Origin: CAVTYH01 sp963738835
Lineage (GTDB): Bacteria > Planctomycetota > Planctomycetia > Pirellulales > JADZDJ01
Assembly (NCBI GenBank): GCA_963738835.1
Contig: CAVTYH010000009.1
Location: 434,001-498,000, forward strand
Direction of reading: 5' to 3'
DNA: 64,000 bases
Shown piece by piece: positions 37,531 to 48,800 of the stretch; the stretch's first letter is position 1, and each line of letters starts with the position of its first letter. A model generated the notes under the pieces. The model searched no databases, was not told the DNA's origin, and saw nothing but the letters and a program-made list of their open reading frames with translations. The position numbers were made by a program, and so were the translations under genes.

Positions 37531-38541
37531 ATGGTTCGTGTTGCAATTCTTGGTGCTACCGGTTACACGGCGTTGGAGCTGATCAAGCTGTTGTTGCGCC
37601 ATCCAGAAGTGGAAATCACGGCGCTCACGAGCCGACAGGAAGGTAGTCCGCATGTTGGTTCGGTGCATCCGGCGCTGTTCGGGCGGTTGGATTTGCGATT
37701 GGAAGACTTGGGCGCGATCGCCGTTGCCTCTAGGGCCGATTGTGTCTTCAGTTGCCTGCCGCACGGCGTGACGGCCACGGTCGTGCCGCATTTGCTGGCG
37801 GCGGGTGCCAAGGTCGTCGATTTCAGCGCCGACTACCGGCTCGACGATGCGGAAACCTTTCAGCAATGGTATGGCGAAAAGCATCCCGATCCGGAACGGC
37901 TGGGGAAGACGGTTTACGGGCTGCCGGAGCTGTTTCGCGAACAGATTGTGACGGCCCAATTGGTCGCCAACCCCGGTTGTTATCCGACCTCGGCCATTTT
38001 GCCGCTCACGCCGCTCGTGAAAGCGGGCCTGATCGAGCCGCGCGATATCATCGTCGACAGCAAAAGCGGGGTCTCTGGAGCCGGTCGCACGCCGAAATTG
38101 ACGACGCTGTTTCCCGAGTGTAACGAAAGCGTGTCGGCCTACAACGTCGGCCGGCATCGGCACACGCCGGAGATTGATCAGATCATCCGCCGTGGCACCG
38201 GACAGGAAATCAACGTCATCTTCACGCCGCATCTAATTCCAATGGATCGCGGCATATTGACGACGACGTACTCCAAGCCGACAGGCAACGTTAGTGAAGA
38301 GCAGCTCTTGAAAACCATTCGCGAATTCTATGCCGACGAGCCGTTTGTGCGCGTGGTCGATCATTTGCCTGGCACCAAAGACACGGTCGATTCCAACTTC
38401 TGCGACATCACCGTGCGGCTGGTGCGCGGGCGGGTGATTACGATCAGTTGCCTCGATAATTTGATCAAAGGTGCCTCCGGCGCGGCGGTGCAGAATTTTA
38501 ATTTGCTGTATGGCTTCCCGGAGACGACGGCGCTATTGTGA
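37531..38541 (+). CDS. argC: N-acetyl-gamma-glutamyl-phosphate reductase
   Basis: NADPH-dependent step of arginine synthesis. The N-terminal Rossmann motif is VAILGATGYTALELIKLLL; the catalytic Cys is in VANPGCYPTSAILPL; the substrate region reads SGVSGAGRTPK; and the HLPGTKD/TVDSNFCDI end is typical. 336 aa, full length and intact. Followed after 91 bp by argJ on the same strand. Confidence 0.95.
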   Translation: MVRVAILGATGYTALELIKLLLRHPEVEITALTSRQEGSPHVGSVHPALFGRLDLRLEDLGAIAVASRADCVFSCLPHGVTATVVPHLLAAGAKVVDFSADYRLDDAETFQQWYGEKHPDPERLGKTVYGLPELFREQIVTAQLVANPGCYPTSAILPLTPLVKAGLIEPRDIIVDSKSGVSGAGRTPKLTTLFPECNESVSAYNVGRHRHTPEIDQIIRRGTGQEINVIFTPHLIPMDRGILTTTYSKPTGNVSEEQLLKTIREFYADEPFVRVVDHLPGTKDTVDSNFCDITVRLVRGRVITISCLDNLIKGASGAAVQNFNLLYGFPETTALL

Positions 38542-38632
38542 AAGAGGTCCGTAGTCCGTTGGAAGCAAGCGCGGGGCAAGCCCACGCCGTTACACTGCCA
38601 CCCGTTCACACCCTCACCCCTTCACACTCGCC

Positions 38633-39825
38633 ATGTCACTCCGCGTTCCTAATGGCTTTCGTCTTGCCGGCGTTCATGCGGGAATCAAACGCAATACTAC
38701 GCGGCAGGATGTATCGCTGATCATATCGGAGCGGCCATGTGCCGCAGCCGGGGTTTACACGTCGAATCTCGTGTTTGCAGCCCCGGTGGCGCACGATCGG
38801 GCCCGCACTCCTGGAGAGAATTTCCGAGCAGTCGTCATCAACTCCGGCAATGCGAATGCCTGTACCGGCGAGCGCGGTTTGCGTGATGCAGGAGAAATGG
38901 CTCGATTGGGGGCGGCCACTTGCGGTGCGTCAGGCGATCAAGCACTGGTGCTCTCAACCGGAATTATTGGCGAATTTCTGCCGATGGACAAAATCGCGGC
39001 TGGCATTAAGGCGTGTGCCGAACGACTGGGCGCGGATGAAGATTCGCTGGTGGCCGCCGCGCGGGATGATGACTACCGACACGGTTCACAAATTGGCCGG
39101 CCGCAACATCAAAATCGGCGCGCGCACGTTTCAAATTACCGGCATGTGCAAGGGCGCCGCCATGATCGCGCCGAACATGGGCACCATGCTGGGCCTTGTG
39201 CTGACCGACGCGCCAATCGCCGCCGCCGATTTGCAAAAGGCGCTGTCGGCCGTGCTGGACGACACTTTTAATTGCATCAGCATCGATGGCCACATGAGCA
39301 CGAATGACACCGTGCTGGTGCTGGCCAACGGTGCCGCCGGCGGTGCGAAGCTGTCTTGCGATGAGCTAAGTCAGTTTCAATCGGCCTTGCACGAAGTTTG
39401 CGCCGATCTGTCGAAATCGATTCCAGCCGACGGCGAAGGGGCAACGCATTTAATTTGCATCGATGTCAAAGGTTGTGCCGGCCCGGCTGCGGCCCGAAAA
39501 ATTGCGAAGTCGGTGGCCGACAGTCCGCTGGTGAAGACCGCCATTGCCGGCGCCGATCCGAATTGGGGCCGAATTGTCTCGGCAGCCGGCTATGCCGGTG
39601 TGCCGTTCGATCCGGCAGGCGTTGATCTCGCTGTTAACGGTTTTGCACTCTACCGCTCCGGTGCGCCGGCGACCTTCGATGCCGAGAAGGTGTCCGCCAG
39701 CATCAAGGAAAATCGTGACACCAGCATCGTGCTGTCGTTTCACGAAGGAAATGCCTCGGCGCAGCTTTTGGACCTGCGATCTCACCGCCGAGTATGTGCG
39801 GCTCAATGCCGATTATCACACCTAA
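38633..39825 (+). CDS. argJ: Bifunctional ornithine acetyltransferase/N-acetylglutamate synthase, two apparent frameshifts
   Basis: ArgJ recycles the acetyl group in arginine synthesis. It starts MSLRVPNGFRLAGVHAGIKR and includes VVINSGNANACTGERG. Near 39060 the frame slips and continues in the next one with TTDTVHKLAGRNIKIGA, then the self-cleavage region KGAAMIAPNMGTMLGL (nucleophile Thr after Gly, where Ala is more usual), FNCISIDGHMSTNDTV and GADPNWGRI. A second slip near 39765 restores the family C-terminus TCDLTAEYVRLNADYHT. Joined length is about 397 aa. It sits directly behind argC. Confidence 0.9.
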
Positions 39826-39915
39826 TCGGTATTCCGGTGCCGCACGGCAATCGCTAAACTCCCCAGCGCTTGCAGCTTACCGCGCTTCGCATTGCCCGAT
39901 TCCAAGGAGGGAACC

Positions 39916-41445
39916 GTGGACAGGCCGTCTTCTCATGGTCGGAAACTTTCGGTGGCAATGATTGCCCGCGATGCGGAAGCTACCCTTGCGGCGGCGCTGG
40001 AAAGCGTACGATCGATTGCCGATGAAATTGTGGTCGTCGATACGGGTTCCACCGATCGAACTCGCGAATTGGCCCGGCAGGGCGCATCGAAGGTCATCGA
40101 TTTTCGGTGGACCGACGATTTTGCCGCGGCGCGAAATTTTGCGCTCAAGCAACTCAGCGGCGATTGGGTGTTGTGGCTCGACGCCAGCGAGCAATTGGAT
40201 ACCGAATCGGCCAAAGCCATCCGGGAACACCTCGATCTACAGGCCGAACAGACCCACGCTTATTTACTAATGGTCCAACTCCCGGCTGGTCCCGGGCAAA
40301 TGGACGGAGAACAAATTGGCCGCGTGCGGTTGTGGCCGATCAACGCTGGCTTGAAATTCGCCGGCCGTGTGCGGGAGCAGCTGTCGCCGAATCTGGACGC
40401 CGTAGGGCTGAAGCCAGAAACCACATCGTGGCAGATTCGGCGCTCGGTCCGCGACATCGATTCGCATATTAAAGCGGCGAAAGCTCAGCGCGACATCCGG
40501 CTAGCGGAATTGGAGATCGACGAATCTGGCGAACGACCGCAATTGTTGCTCGCGCTGGGAGAAGCGTGGGCGGCGTTCGGCGATCCACTAAAAGCCGCCG
40601 GCTGGTTTCGCCGCGCAATTGACGATTCGACGCAAGCCTCTACGGAACAACTGGAAGCGTTTTACGGCCTGCTGACCACGTTCGACAGCCGCCCGAACAC
40701 GCGCGACCAGCAGATTGCCACATGTTTGGAGGCTTTGGAGGTATTCCCGCTGGACGCACAATTGCTGTGCGCCATGGGCAGCTATTTGCAAGCTCAAGGG
40801 CGGCTCGATCTGGCAACCCGCTCGTATCAAATGGCGGTCGAGCATGGAACCGTCGATATCAAGACCTGGCATCTGGCAAACCTGGCCGATCTGGCCACCA
40901 TTTGTCTGAGCCTGACGCTCGAACTGCAAGACCGTGGCGATGAATCGCGCCACTGCGTAGAAACCGGTTTGGCTGCGCGGCGAACTCGGAACGGCTACGG
41001 CGGCGTTTGATTGAATTGCACATCAAGCACAACCGTCGGCAGGAAGCAATTGCTCAAGTGGAAAAGTTGCCCGGCGCAGATCTCGCAGCGCGATGCGTTG
41101 CGCAATGCAATTCGTGGCGCATGCATGGGCAGTCAGCAACAATGGCCGGCGGCGTTGGCCTATTTGCGAACGGCTTACGAAGCCGGCTGCCGCGATCCGA
41201 TTTGTCTGCGCTGGTTGTCGATCGGACTGATGTCCACCGGAGAAACGCAAGCTGCTGAAGCGGCGCTGGGACAATGGCAACAGGTTTCGCCCGACAATCC
41301 GGAACCGGCACGGCTGCTGGCATCGCTCACGGCAAAATCTCCCGTGCGAATCGACATGCCGAACGCGGGCGGAACGCTTGCTCCCGTATTTCCGCACTTA
41401 AGCACACCGCTTTCGACACCCAGCGGCGGAATGTTGATCCGCTAA
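39916..41445 (+). CDS. Family 2 glycosyltransferase with TPR-like C-terminal part, two apparent frameshifts
   Basis: The start is GTG 39916 with AAGGAGG upstream. The GT2 domain (about 1-190) reads KLSVAMIARDAEATLAAALE, IADEIVVVDTGSTDRTRELA and the metal-binding region VLWLDASEQLD, where the usual DxD is DAS. The C-terminal half is helical TPR-like (LLLALGEAWAAFGDPLKAAG). Single-base slips near 40985 and 41085 join it to IELHIKHNRRQEAIAQVEKL and then GSQQQWPAALAYLRTAYEAG. This SunS-like GT2-TPR architecture is common in planctomycetes; acceptor unknown. Confidence 0.75.
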
Positions 41446-41459
41446 CGCTGTATCTCGCT

Positions 41460-41513
41460 TGTAGGAGGCGAATCCTGTCGCCGAGACATCGCCGTCGGGA
41501 GCCGGCTCCTACA
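41460..41513. repeat. TGTAGGAGGC / GCCGGCTCCTACA palindrome
   Basis: Arms TGTAGGAGGC (41460) and GCCGGCTCCTACA (41501-41513) flank an inner near-palindrome (CCTGTCGCCGAGACATCGCCG). Fills the gap before the acidic protein gene. Confidence 0.65.
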
Positions 41514-41588
41514 GCCATGTTCATGCCGCTTGACAAACCTGGGCAGCGCCGATACGAAGGCTGGATTGATCCTCCAGGGAGAACTTCG

Positions 41589-41996
41589 ATGTTGGCGGCA
41601 CCGGCTTCAGATTGGCTGGAAAAGTTTTACGGTTCTAAGGCGCCTGCGGCCAGCGCATGGGCGGCGTTTCTTCAGAACCGCTGGGTGTCAGGCTTTATTC
41701 CGGGCATTCGTGCCGACGACGAAGACTCGGACGGTGAGGGGGACAAAGACGAAGAAGAGGAAGACGATGATGATGACGATGAAGACCTGGACGACGACGA
41801 TGCACCCATTGAAGACGAGCCGGTGATCGAGGAAGAAGAATGGGACGAAGACGATTTCGATGACGATTTCGACGACGACTTCGACGAAGAATCTGACGAA
41901 GACGACGATTTCAATCTGCTGGACGATGAAGATGACGCCGAAGAAGATGATGGGGATGAAGAACCGGACGACGAAGATGCCGAGTTCGACGACTAA
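41589..41996 (+). CDS. Extremely acidic Asp/Glu-rich protein
   Basis: 135 aa from ATG 41589 (MLAAPASDWLEKFYGSKAPA). After about 45 ordinary residues it becomes almost pure Asp/Glu (for example DEEEEDDDDDDEDLDDDDAP and FDDDFDDDFDEESDEDDDFN). The last 90 residues are likely disordered and strongly negative. No family recognised. Such tails can bind histone-like or ribosomal proteins or calcium, which is inference. An upstream ATG at 41517 is less likely because it lies next to the repeat. The TPR gene follows on the same strand. Confidence 0.65.
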   Translation: MLAAPASDWLEKFYGSKAPAASAWAAFLQNRWVSGFIPGIRADDEDSDGEGDKDEEEEDDDDDDEDLDDDDAPIEDEPVIEEEEWDEDDFDDDFDDDFDEESDEDDDFNLLDDEDDAEEDDGDEEPDDEDAEFDD

Positions 41997-42096
41997 CTCC
42001 CTCTCCGTTATTGAATGGTGTCGGAGAGTGGGTCGGGGTGAGGGGCGACATCACGAATTGGATTCTCTTCCAAACGGCTGGAGCCGTAAAACCGCC

Positions 42097-42534
42097 ATGA
42101 ACCCTGACGACACCCCAGTCCGAAATCAGACTCAGGCCGAACCGAGTTCGCGCCCCGACGGCTGGTTCGGCGAACTGACGCAACGCGATTTCGACGTCGA
42201 GTTCTACGAACGCATTTTGCGGGGCCAGCCCAACGATATCCGCTTGCTGCGACTCTTAGGCGAACTCTACGCCCGCAAGGGTCGTTACGACAGGGCACTA
42301 GAAATCGATCAGAAACTGGCAGAACTTCTGCCCGAAGACGCCGTCGTGCATTACAACTTGGCGTGCAGCCTGGCGATGCAAAATGCGCCGGATGCCGCTC
42401 TTGAATCTTTGGCAAGGGCCATTCAATTCGGGTACAACGACTACAGTCATCTGGAAGTCGATCCCGATCTGAATAGCCTTCGTCCATTGCCCCAATATCA
42501 GGCGCTGCTGAAGCATTATCATTTGGATGATTGA
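42097..42534 (+). CDS. Small TPR-repeat protein
   Basis: 145 aa with about two tetratricopeptide repeats: DIRLLRLLGELYARKGRYDR and AVVHYNLACSLAMQNAPDAA; it then ends with a half-repeat typical of planctomycete TPR proteins (HLEVDPDLNSLRPLPQYQAL). Probably an adaptor for protein-protein contacts. The chosen ATG (MNPDDTPVRNQTQAEPS) follows an unrelated acidic-tail frame. Confidence 0.75.
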   Translation: MNPDDTPVRNQTQAEPSSRPDGWFGELTQRDFDVEFYERILRGQPNDIRLLRLLGELYARKGRYDRALEIDQKLAELLPEDAVVHYNLACSLAMQNAPDAALESLARAIQFGYNDYSHLEVDPDLNSLRPLPQYQALLKHYHLDD

Positions 42535-42648
42535 GCGCTGGCGGTCGTTCTTCTTGGGCTGTTCGACGGCCCCTCGACATCGATAGCGCTTTTGCGCATG
42601 ATGGCGGCGATATTTTCAAGCCAATTTGCAGCCGACGTTTCCTAGCCG

Positions 42649-43470
42649 ATGCTCAAGCTCTTCGATCAAATTCAGGAAGCCGTGGCGGCCATTCGCCAGC
42701 GCTGGTCTCGAACGCCCCATGCCGGCGTCATTTTGGGCACGGGGCTGGGCGCGCTGGCGCGGGAAATTGAAAACCCCACGGAGATTTCTTACGCCGATAT
42801 CCCGCACTTTCCGCGCTCCACGGCCATCAGCCACGCGGGCCAATTGGTGTGCGGAACACTGGCTGGTGTGCCGGTGGTGGCCATGGAAGGCCGCGTTCAT
42901 TCCTACGAAGCCTACCCGTTTCAGCAAATCACGTTTCCCGTGCGGGTGATGAAATTCCTGGGGGCCGATTTGCTGATCGTCTCGAATGCTTGCGGCGGCA
43001 TGAATCCGCAATATCGGGTGGGTGATGTGATGGTCATCGACGACCATATCAACCTATTGAACGGCAATCCGCTGATCGGCATCAACGACGATCGTCTCGG
43101 CCCGCGGTTTCCTGACATGAGTCGTGCCTACACGCCGGAGCTGGTCGATCGTGCCTTGGAAGTGGCGCGGCGAGAGAACTTTGTCGCCCACCGCGGCGTA
43201 TTCGTCGCCGTCAGCGGGCCGAATTTGGAAACGCGAGCCGAGTACCGTTTCCTGCGCACCATTGGCGCCGATTGCGTTGGCATGTCCACGGTGCCGGAAT
43301 GCATCGTGGCCGTTCACGGCGGCATGCGCGTGCTGGGTTTGTCGGCCATTACCGACATGTGCTTTCCCGACTCGCTCAAACCGGTCGAAATCCAAGAAAT
43401 TCTGCACGCCGCGGCGATTGCCGAACCCAAACTGCGCAAGATTGTGCTGGGCGTTTTGAAGCAAGAATGA
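42649..43470 (+). CDS. punA: Purine nucleoside phosphorylase (inosine-guanosine type)
   Basis: Phosphorolytic cleavage of purine nucleosides for salvage. Phosphate-binding region GVILGTGLGALAREI; GRVHSYEAY; catalytic-site SNACGGMNPQYRVGDVMVI; purine-site VSGPNLETRAEYRFLR and GADCVGMSTVPECIVA. 273 aa, normal for the trimeric class. Intact. It ends before a GTGTAGCGGC repeat and a convergent gene. Confidence 0.93.
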   Translation: MLKLFDQIQEAVAAIRQRWSRTPHAGVILGTGLGALAREIENPTEISYADIPHFPRSTAISHAGQLVCGTLAGVPVVAMEGRVHSYEAYPFQQITFPVRVMKFLGADLLIVSNACGGMNPQYRVGDVMVIDDHINLLNGNPLIGINDDRLGPRFPDMSRAYTPELVDRALEVARRENFVAHRGVFVAVSGPNLETRAEYRFLRTIGADCVGMSTVPECIVAVHGGMRVLGLSAITDMCFPDSLKPVEIQEILHAAAIAEPKLRKIVLGVLKQE

Positions 43471-43489
43471 CGTGCTGAGGCGGTGGTAA

Positions 43490-45490
43490 TCAGCCGCGTC
43501 GTGCTCGTCGTGTAGCGGCCGGGCTGTGCCCGGCGTCTCCGGCGTGGGGCAAGCCCGCGCCGCTACACGATCGCCGACAGAAGAGCACTAACATTCCAGC
43601 CGTCAGCAGCACAACCGTCGCTGGCTCCGGCACGCCTTGCAGGGGCGAGGGCAGTGGAGAGCCGGCCAAAAATTGCAGGAACGGGTTTTCGTCGGCTTCG
43701 TTGACAATGCCATCGCCGTTAATATCGGCAATCGTCAGCAAATCGGCATCAGAAAGCGAATGGCCCGACTTGTAGGCATTCAAATCCGTCAGCGCGTCGA
43801 GCATGGCTTGGATGTCGGCATTCGAAATCTTTCCGTCCAAGTTGAAATCGCCCTTCATGTGGAACGCGCTATTAAGCTGCAGTCCCAGCACGCCGGACGG
43901 CTCGTCGTAGGTCAGCCAGTCAAACGCCCCGGGAGTGAAATTGCCAAACGTAAAGCCAAACGGATTTGAACTATCGCTGGAAAAATCGAGGCTGGCCACC
44001 AGAAAGTTCATTCCCAAATCGCCGTCCAGCGTCAGGGTTACCGGGTGCAGCGGATCGGGCGAGTTCGGATCTTTCACCGTGATGTCGGTTACCAGCACCG
44101 GCGCACCAAGAAATTCAAATGCCGCGGATCGTTGTCGTTGGCCGCGTTGCCTTCCATCGTTCGAATCAACATCGAATCCAGATAGAATCCGGGAACCGTG
44201 GCCGTGCCGCCGATTCCGCCCACGGACAATTGAAACTGATTTTGCAATAGCGCAATCCGGGTCCCGGCTGTCGGAGCATCGTTGGGATCGGGTGTGGGTG
44301 TGAAAAGTTCCAATTTGGGACTGCTCGGATCAATCGGAAGCCCCTGATCGTCAACCGTCGCGTACCGTACGTGCAGCTGGGCCGCAATGTTTTTGGAAAC
44401 GAACAAAGCGCCCGCTCCGGTGTCGAGCAGAAAACTCCCCTCAGCCGTCAACCCGTCAAAGCCAACTTTGATCTTGGGCGTTGTGTCGGGCGGCAAACTG
44501 TTGGGATCAGCCGCCAAGGCGCGCATCGGATCGGGTCCAATGAACGGGTTGTGCGCCAAATTCGGCGCAGCTTCGCCGGCCGGAGTAACTTGCGAAAAAC
44601 GATCGAACGAACCGTAGCTCAACTTGACGTGCATGTTGGTGTCGGGCACGCCCGGATTAATCGAGGCCGGATCAGATGTAACAAACGGCGCGCCGTGATC
44701 GTAGATGTAAGTCCGTAGCGACAGATCATCAAGACTGGTCAGCAAGCCCAAGGCCTGCGTCAGTGGATCGGACCCGTTCAGGCCCTGCAGTGCGGTTGCG
44801 GCATTGTTGGTGCTACGGGCGTCGACAACCACTGTTTTATTCATCAAGGCGGGCATGCCAACCACGTTCAGCTCGTCCAACAAAAACTGTAAATCCAGGT
44901 CTTGGGCCGCACCTTCGGGGGCTGTATCAACTGCATTGTGGATTGGGCCAATTTGTGCGATTGGAATTAATTTGCTGTGTATAAAACGAGGCGCTGTTCG
45001 TCGGGCCAACGGCGGCGTTCACCGTCGGGTGGAACGGAGCAAAGCCGATATTCACCGCTTGCGAAACGGCAAAATTGTCGGAACCCACCACGCCCACATC
45101 GGTGTAAATTACTTGCTGGCCGCCAGATGTCTCTGTCTGAATGCCCCAGCCGCCCTGCGCGGTGGGAATCGTCACCGTGTTGTTAAGCAGAATGCCGCTG
45201 GCGCCGGTATCCAGGTAAGCTTGCAGATTGATGGTTGGGGTGCCGCCAAGTTCATCGGGCAGCGAGCCCTGAATGACGGCGTTGTTCGCGCTGTCGCGCA
45301 ACACCACATTAATCTGCGGCTGATCTAACGCGGCCGGATGAGACAGATCGACAAAATCGATGGCCCAGGCCGGGGTGCAGGCGAACACCAAGACGATGGG
45401 CGTCAAAACGCCAATCCATAAAGCTGCATTTCCCTGCGGCGACATTCGCGGCGCTGTCGTGCGCGCCTGCTTTCTACCACGATGAATCAT
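43490..45490 (-). CDS. PEP-CTERM surface protein with two aspartic-protease-like DTG motifs and dockerin-like repeats, apparent frameshifts
   Basis: About 665 aa when joined across slips near 44950 and 44095. N-terminal signal peptide (ALWIGVLTPIVLVFACTPAWA). First lobe motif LQAYLDTGASGILLNN; second lobe SFLLDTGAGALFVSKNIAAQ. Two DTG(A/S) motifs about 250 residues apart suggest a bilobal pepsin-like fold. Two EF-hand/dockerin-like loops follow (GDFNLDGKISNADIQAML and ADINGDGIVNEADENPF). Then the sorting signal VPEPATVVLLTAGMLVLFCR plus RRS. The last 28 residues come from a palindromic repeat. It is probably anchored or sorted to the cell surface by the exosortase system. Confidence 0.7.
43510..43568. 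repeat. GTGTAGCGGC palindrome, copy 1
   Basis: Arms GTGTAGCGGCCGGGCT.. and ..AAGCCCGCGCCGCTACAC (43510-43568). Overlaps the 3' end of the PEP-CTERM gene and encodes its last residues. Related copy at 50154-50210; half site near 52962. Confidence 0.75.
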
Positions 45491-45618
45491 CCGCCGCCGC
45501 TCCCGTTGCCTGTCCCCTGATCTCTTCCGTTATAGTCCATCGCCGCCAATTCCGCCAGCGAACCACCCGTAGTCGGGTTGTATCTAGGCTGATAGACTGC
45601 TGAATTCCGCCCGGATTG

Positions 45619-45803
45619 TTCACCGCCGAGTACGCAGTGGGACGCAGAGAAAACGCCAAGAATCATTAGGAAGCCCGAAATGGAGGCACAGCATTGTTTG
45701 TCTGAGGAAAAATCGAAAACGCCGTTCGTCTTATCGATTCACCTGCTGCTGAAGGAAATCTGCTCCGTGTATTCTCTGCGATCCTCAGCGCCCTCTGCGT
45801 TTA
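45619..45803. repeat. CGCAGAG-type inverted-repeat cassette, copy 4
   Basis: Left arm TTCACCGCCGAGTACGCAGT..GGGACGCAGAGA (45619-45650); right arm TTCTCTGCGATCCTCAGCGC..CCTCTGCGTTTA (45772-45803). Occupies the region upstream of ileS; nothing coding inside. Confidence 0.7.
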
Positions 45804-45845
45804 AATAATCCGGCTTCAAATCCGTCCCACGCAGCCAACCACGCG

Positions 45846-48800
45846 ATGTTTCAGCCCGTCCAGTCCAACGTCAACTTCCCCCAGCTCGAAGAAGAAATCC
45901 TGCGCTTTTGGCGCGATTCGAAAATCTACGAAAAATCGCTCGAGCGCCGCCGCTCGGCTGGCGCCCCCCGCTTCGTGTTCTACGAAGGTCCGCCGACGGC
46001 CAATGGCATGCCGCACCCCGGCCACTGCCTCACCCGAGCCATCAAAGACCTGTTCCCGCGCTACCGCACCATGCGCGGCTACCTGTGCGAGCGCAAAGCC
46101 GGCTGGGATACCCACGGGCTGCCGGTCGAAGTGGAAGTTTGCAAAGAGTTGGGCATCCATTCGAAGGAAGACATCGAAAAGTTCGGCATCGAGCCGTTCA
46201 TCCAAAAGTGCCAGCAAAGCGTATGGCGCTACATGCAAGAGTGGCAGCGGATGACCGAACGCATCGGCTTCTGGGTCGATCTGAACGACGCCTACGTCAC
46301 CTACCACCAAAGCTACGTGGAAAGCGTTTGGTGGAGCCTGAAACAACTGTTCGACCGCGGCCTGTTGTACCAGGGCTACAAAATCGTCTGGTGGTGGGCC
46401 CAAGGCGGCACGGCCCTTTCCGCCGGCGAAGTCGGACAGGGTTACCGCGAAGTAGCGGACCCGAGTGTGTATGTGAAGTTCCCGCTGGTGTCGGATGAGC
46501 GGACAAAGGAGCTTGGATTAGACGGCGCAAGTTTACTTGTGTGGACGACCACGCCATGGACATTGCCGAGCAATCAATTCGCCGCGGCGCACCCACATAC
46601 TGAGTATTTCCTGGTCGCCGATCGCAAGGATGACAAAGTCGAACAGTTGATCGTTGCCGCGGAACTCGTGGATGTAATCGGTGCCAAAGTCCAACGAGAC
46701 CTCGAAATTATTAAGCCAATCCGCGGGGAGGTCTTAATCGGTTTGCGCTATCGACCGCCATTTGATTGCTATTATGCGACACAGGGCGATGCAGTTGGCG
46801 ATCTACCGAGTGAGGAGCAATACAAAATTCTAGTTGCGGAAGGAAAGGGAATCTTTGTCTCCGGGAAAGAAGCTCGACGACGGTACTACGACAAGCTCGG
46901 TCTCAGTGATGCAAAGACGGAGGGACTATTAGGAAAATCTGTGGAATATTTGTACTGGCGCGTTGTCGGTGCGAATTTCGTGACCACGGATTCTGGTACC
47001 GGAATAGTTCACCAAGCACCAGCGTTCGGCGAGGCAGACTTCGATGTGCTGACTGACGAGGCAGCGACCTTTCATATCGATTCTCAGCCGAAGCTGATGT
47101 TTTGTGTCGCACCGAATGGAACTTTTACAAAAGAAGGTCCTGATTACTGTATTGGTCGCTGGGTTAAAGATTGCGACAAGGACATCATTCACGATTTGAA
47201 AAATCGTGGGCTGCTTTTTCACCGCGAAGAATATCGCCACGAGTATCCATTCTGCTGGCGGGCGGAGGAGGACCCGCTCATTCAATATCCGCGGCAAAGC
47301 TGGTTCATTCGCACGAGCGACTCTGTCGGTCGAATGTTATTCAATAACAAGCGAATCAATTGGCTACCGGAGCACATAAAGGACGGACGATTCGGAAACT
47401 TTTTGGAAACGAACGTCGATTGGGCCCTCAGTCGTGAACGCTTTTGGGGCACCCCGCTGCCGATTTGGGTTTGCGAAAAGACCGGCCAGATGGAAGCGGT
47501 GGCCAATTACGATGAACTGCTAAAAAAACCGGGCCTTCGAGGAACCGAAGTTTGGGCCGCTGCGAAAAAAGCCAACCTCAACCTCGCCGACGATCTGCGG
47601 GTTCACAAACCCTACATCGACGAAATCACGTACGATTCGCCCTTCGAAAAAGGCGCACGAATGAAGCGTGTCACCGAAGTCATCGACTGCTGGTACGACA
47701 GCGGCGCAATGCCGTTCGCACAGTGGGGATACCAGGGGGAACTGGCGGGACCCTCTCCCTCTGGGAGAGGGCAGGGTGAGGGTGCTGCTCTTTCCGTCAA
47801 AAACTTTCACGAACAATTCCCCGCCGACTTCATTAGTGAGGCGCTCGACCAAACCCGCGGCTGGTTTTACAGTCAGCTCGCCATTAGTACGTTGCTTTTC
47901 GGCAGGATGCTAGCTGCAGAAGAGATCGAGACACTGCCGCCCCGAGCAGCGGGAATTGAAACCATTGGGCGCTACCTCGGAGCAGCAGGATCTCCAACTG
48001 AGTTAATTAACGCCGAGTATCCTCACCCTTTCCGCAACTGCATCGTGCTTGGTCTCATGCTGGGCGAAGACGGCCAGAAGATGTCCAAAAGCAAGCGAAA
48101 CTACCGCGAGCCGAATGAAATCTTCGACAAGTACGGCGCCGATGCCCTGCGCTGGTATTTCTTCGCCACGCAGCCGCCGTGGACCACCATCCGCTACAGC
48201 GAACGCGCTATCCGAGACAGCATCCCGGAATTCTTGCTGCGGCTTTGGCACACGTACAGTTTTTTTGTCATCTACGCCAACATCGACGGGTTTGATCCCA
48301 ACTCGGCGCCGGCCAAATCCAATCGCCCAATCAAGGAACGATCAGAATTAGATCGCTGGATTCTGAGTGAACTGAACCTAACCGCCAAAACGGTCGTCGA
48401 ACGAATGGACGCCTACGACAACTACGGCGCCGCTCAGCGGATCATCGAATTCGTTGACGCACTCTCCAACTGGTATGTTCGCCGCAGCCGCGATCGGTTT
48501 TGGAGCGAAGACAAGCGCGATCCCGACAAACTCGACGCTTACTGGACGCTGTACGAAGTGCCTGCTGACAACCGCGAAAATCATCGCCCCGTTTGTGCCG
48601 TTCCTGGCGGAAGCCATTTGGCGGAATCTGGCCTGTTCTCTCCCTCTCCCCTCCGCGGGAGAGGGCCGGGGTGTGTGGGCGGCGGTCCTGGAAAGCGTCC
48701 ACCTCACCGATTTCCCCACCGGCGATGAAGCGGCCATCGACGAAACACTCTCGGCACAGATGAATCTGGTGCGTGAAATCGCTTCGCTCGGCTTGGCAGC

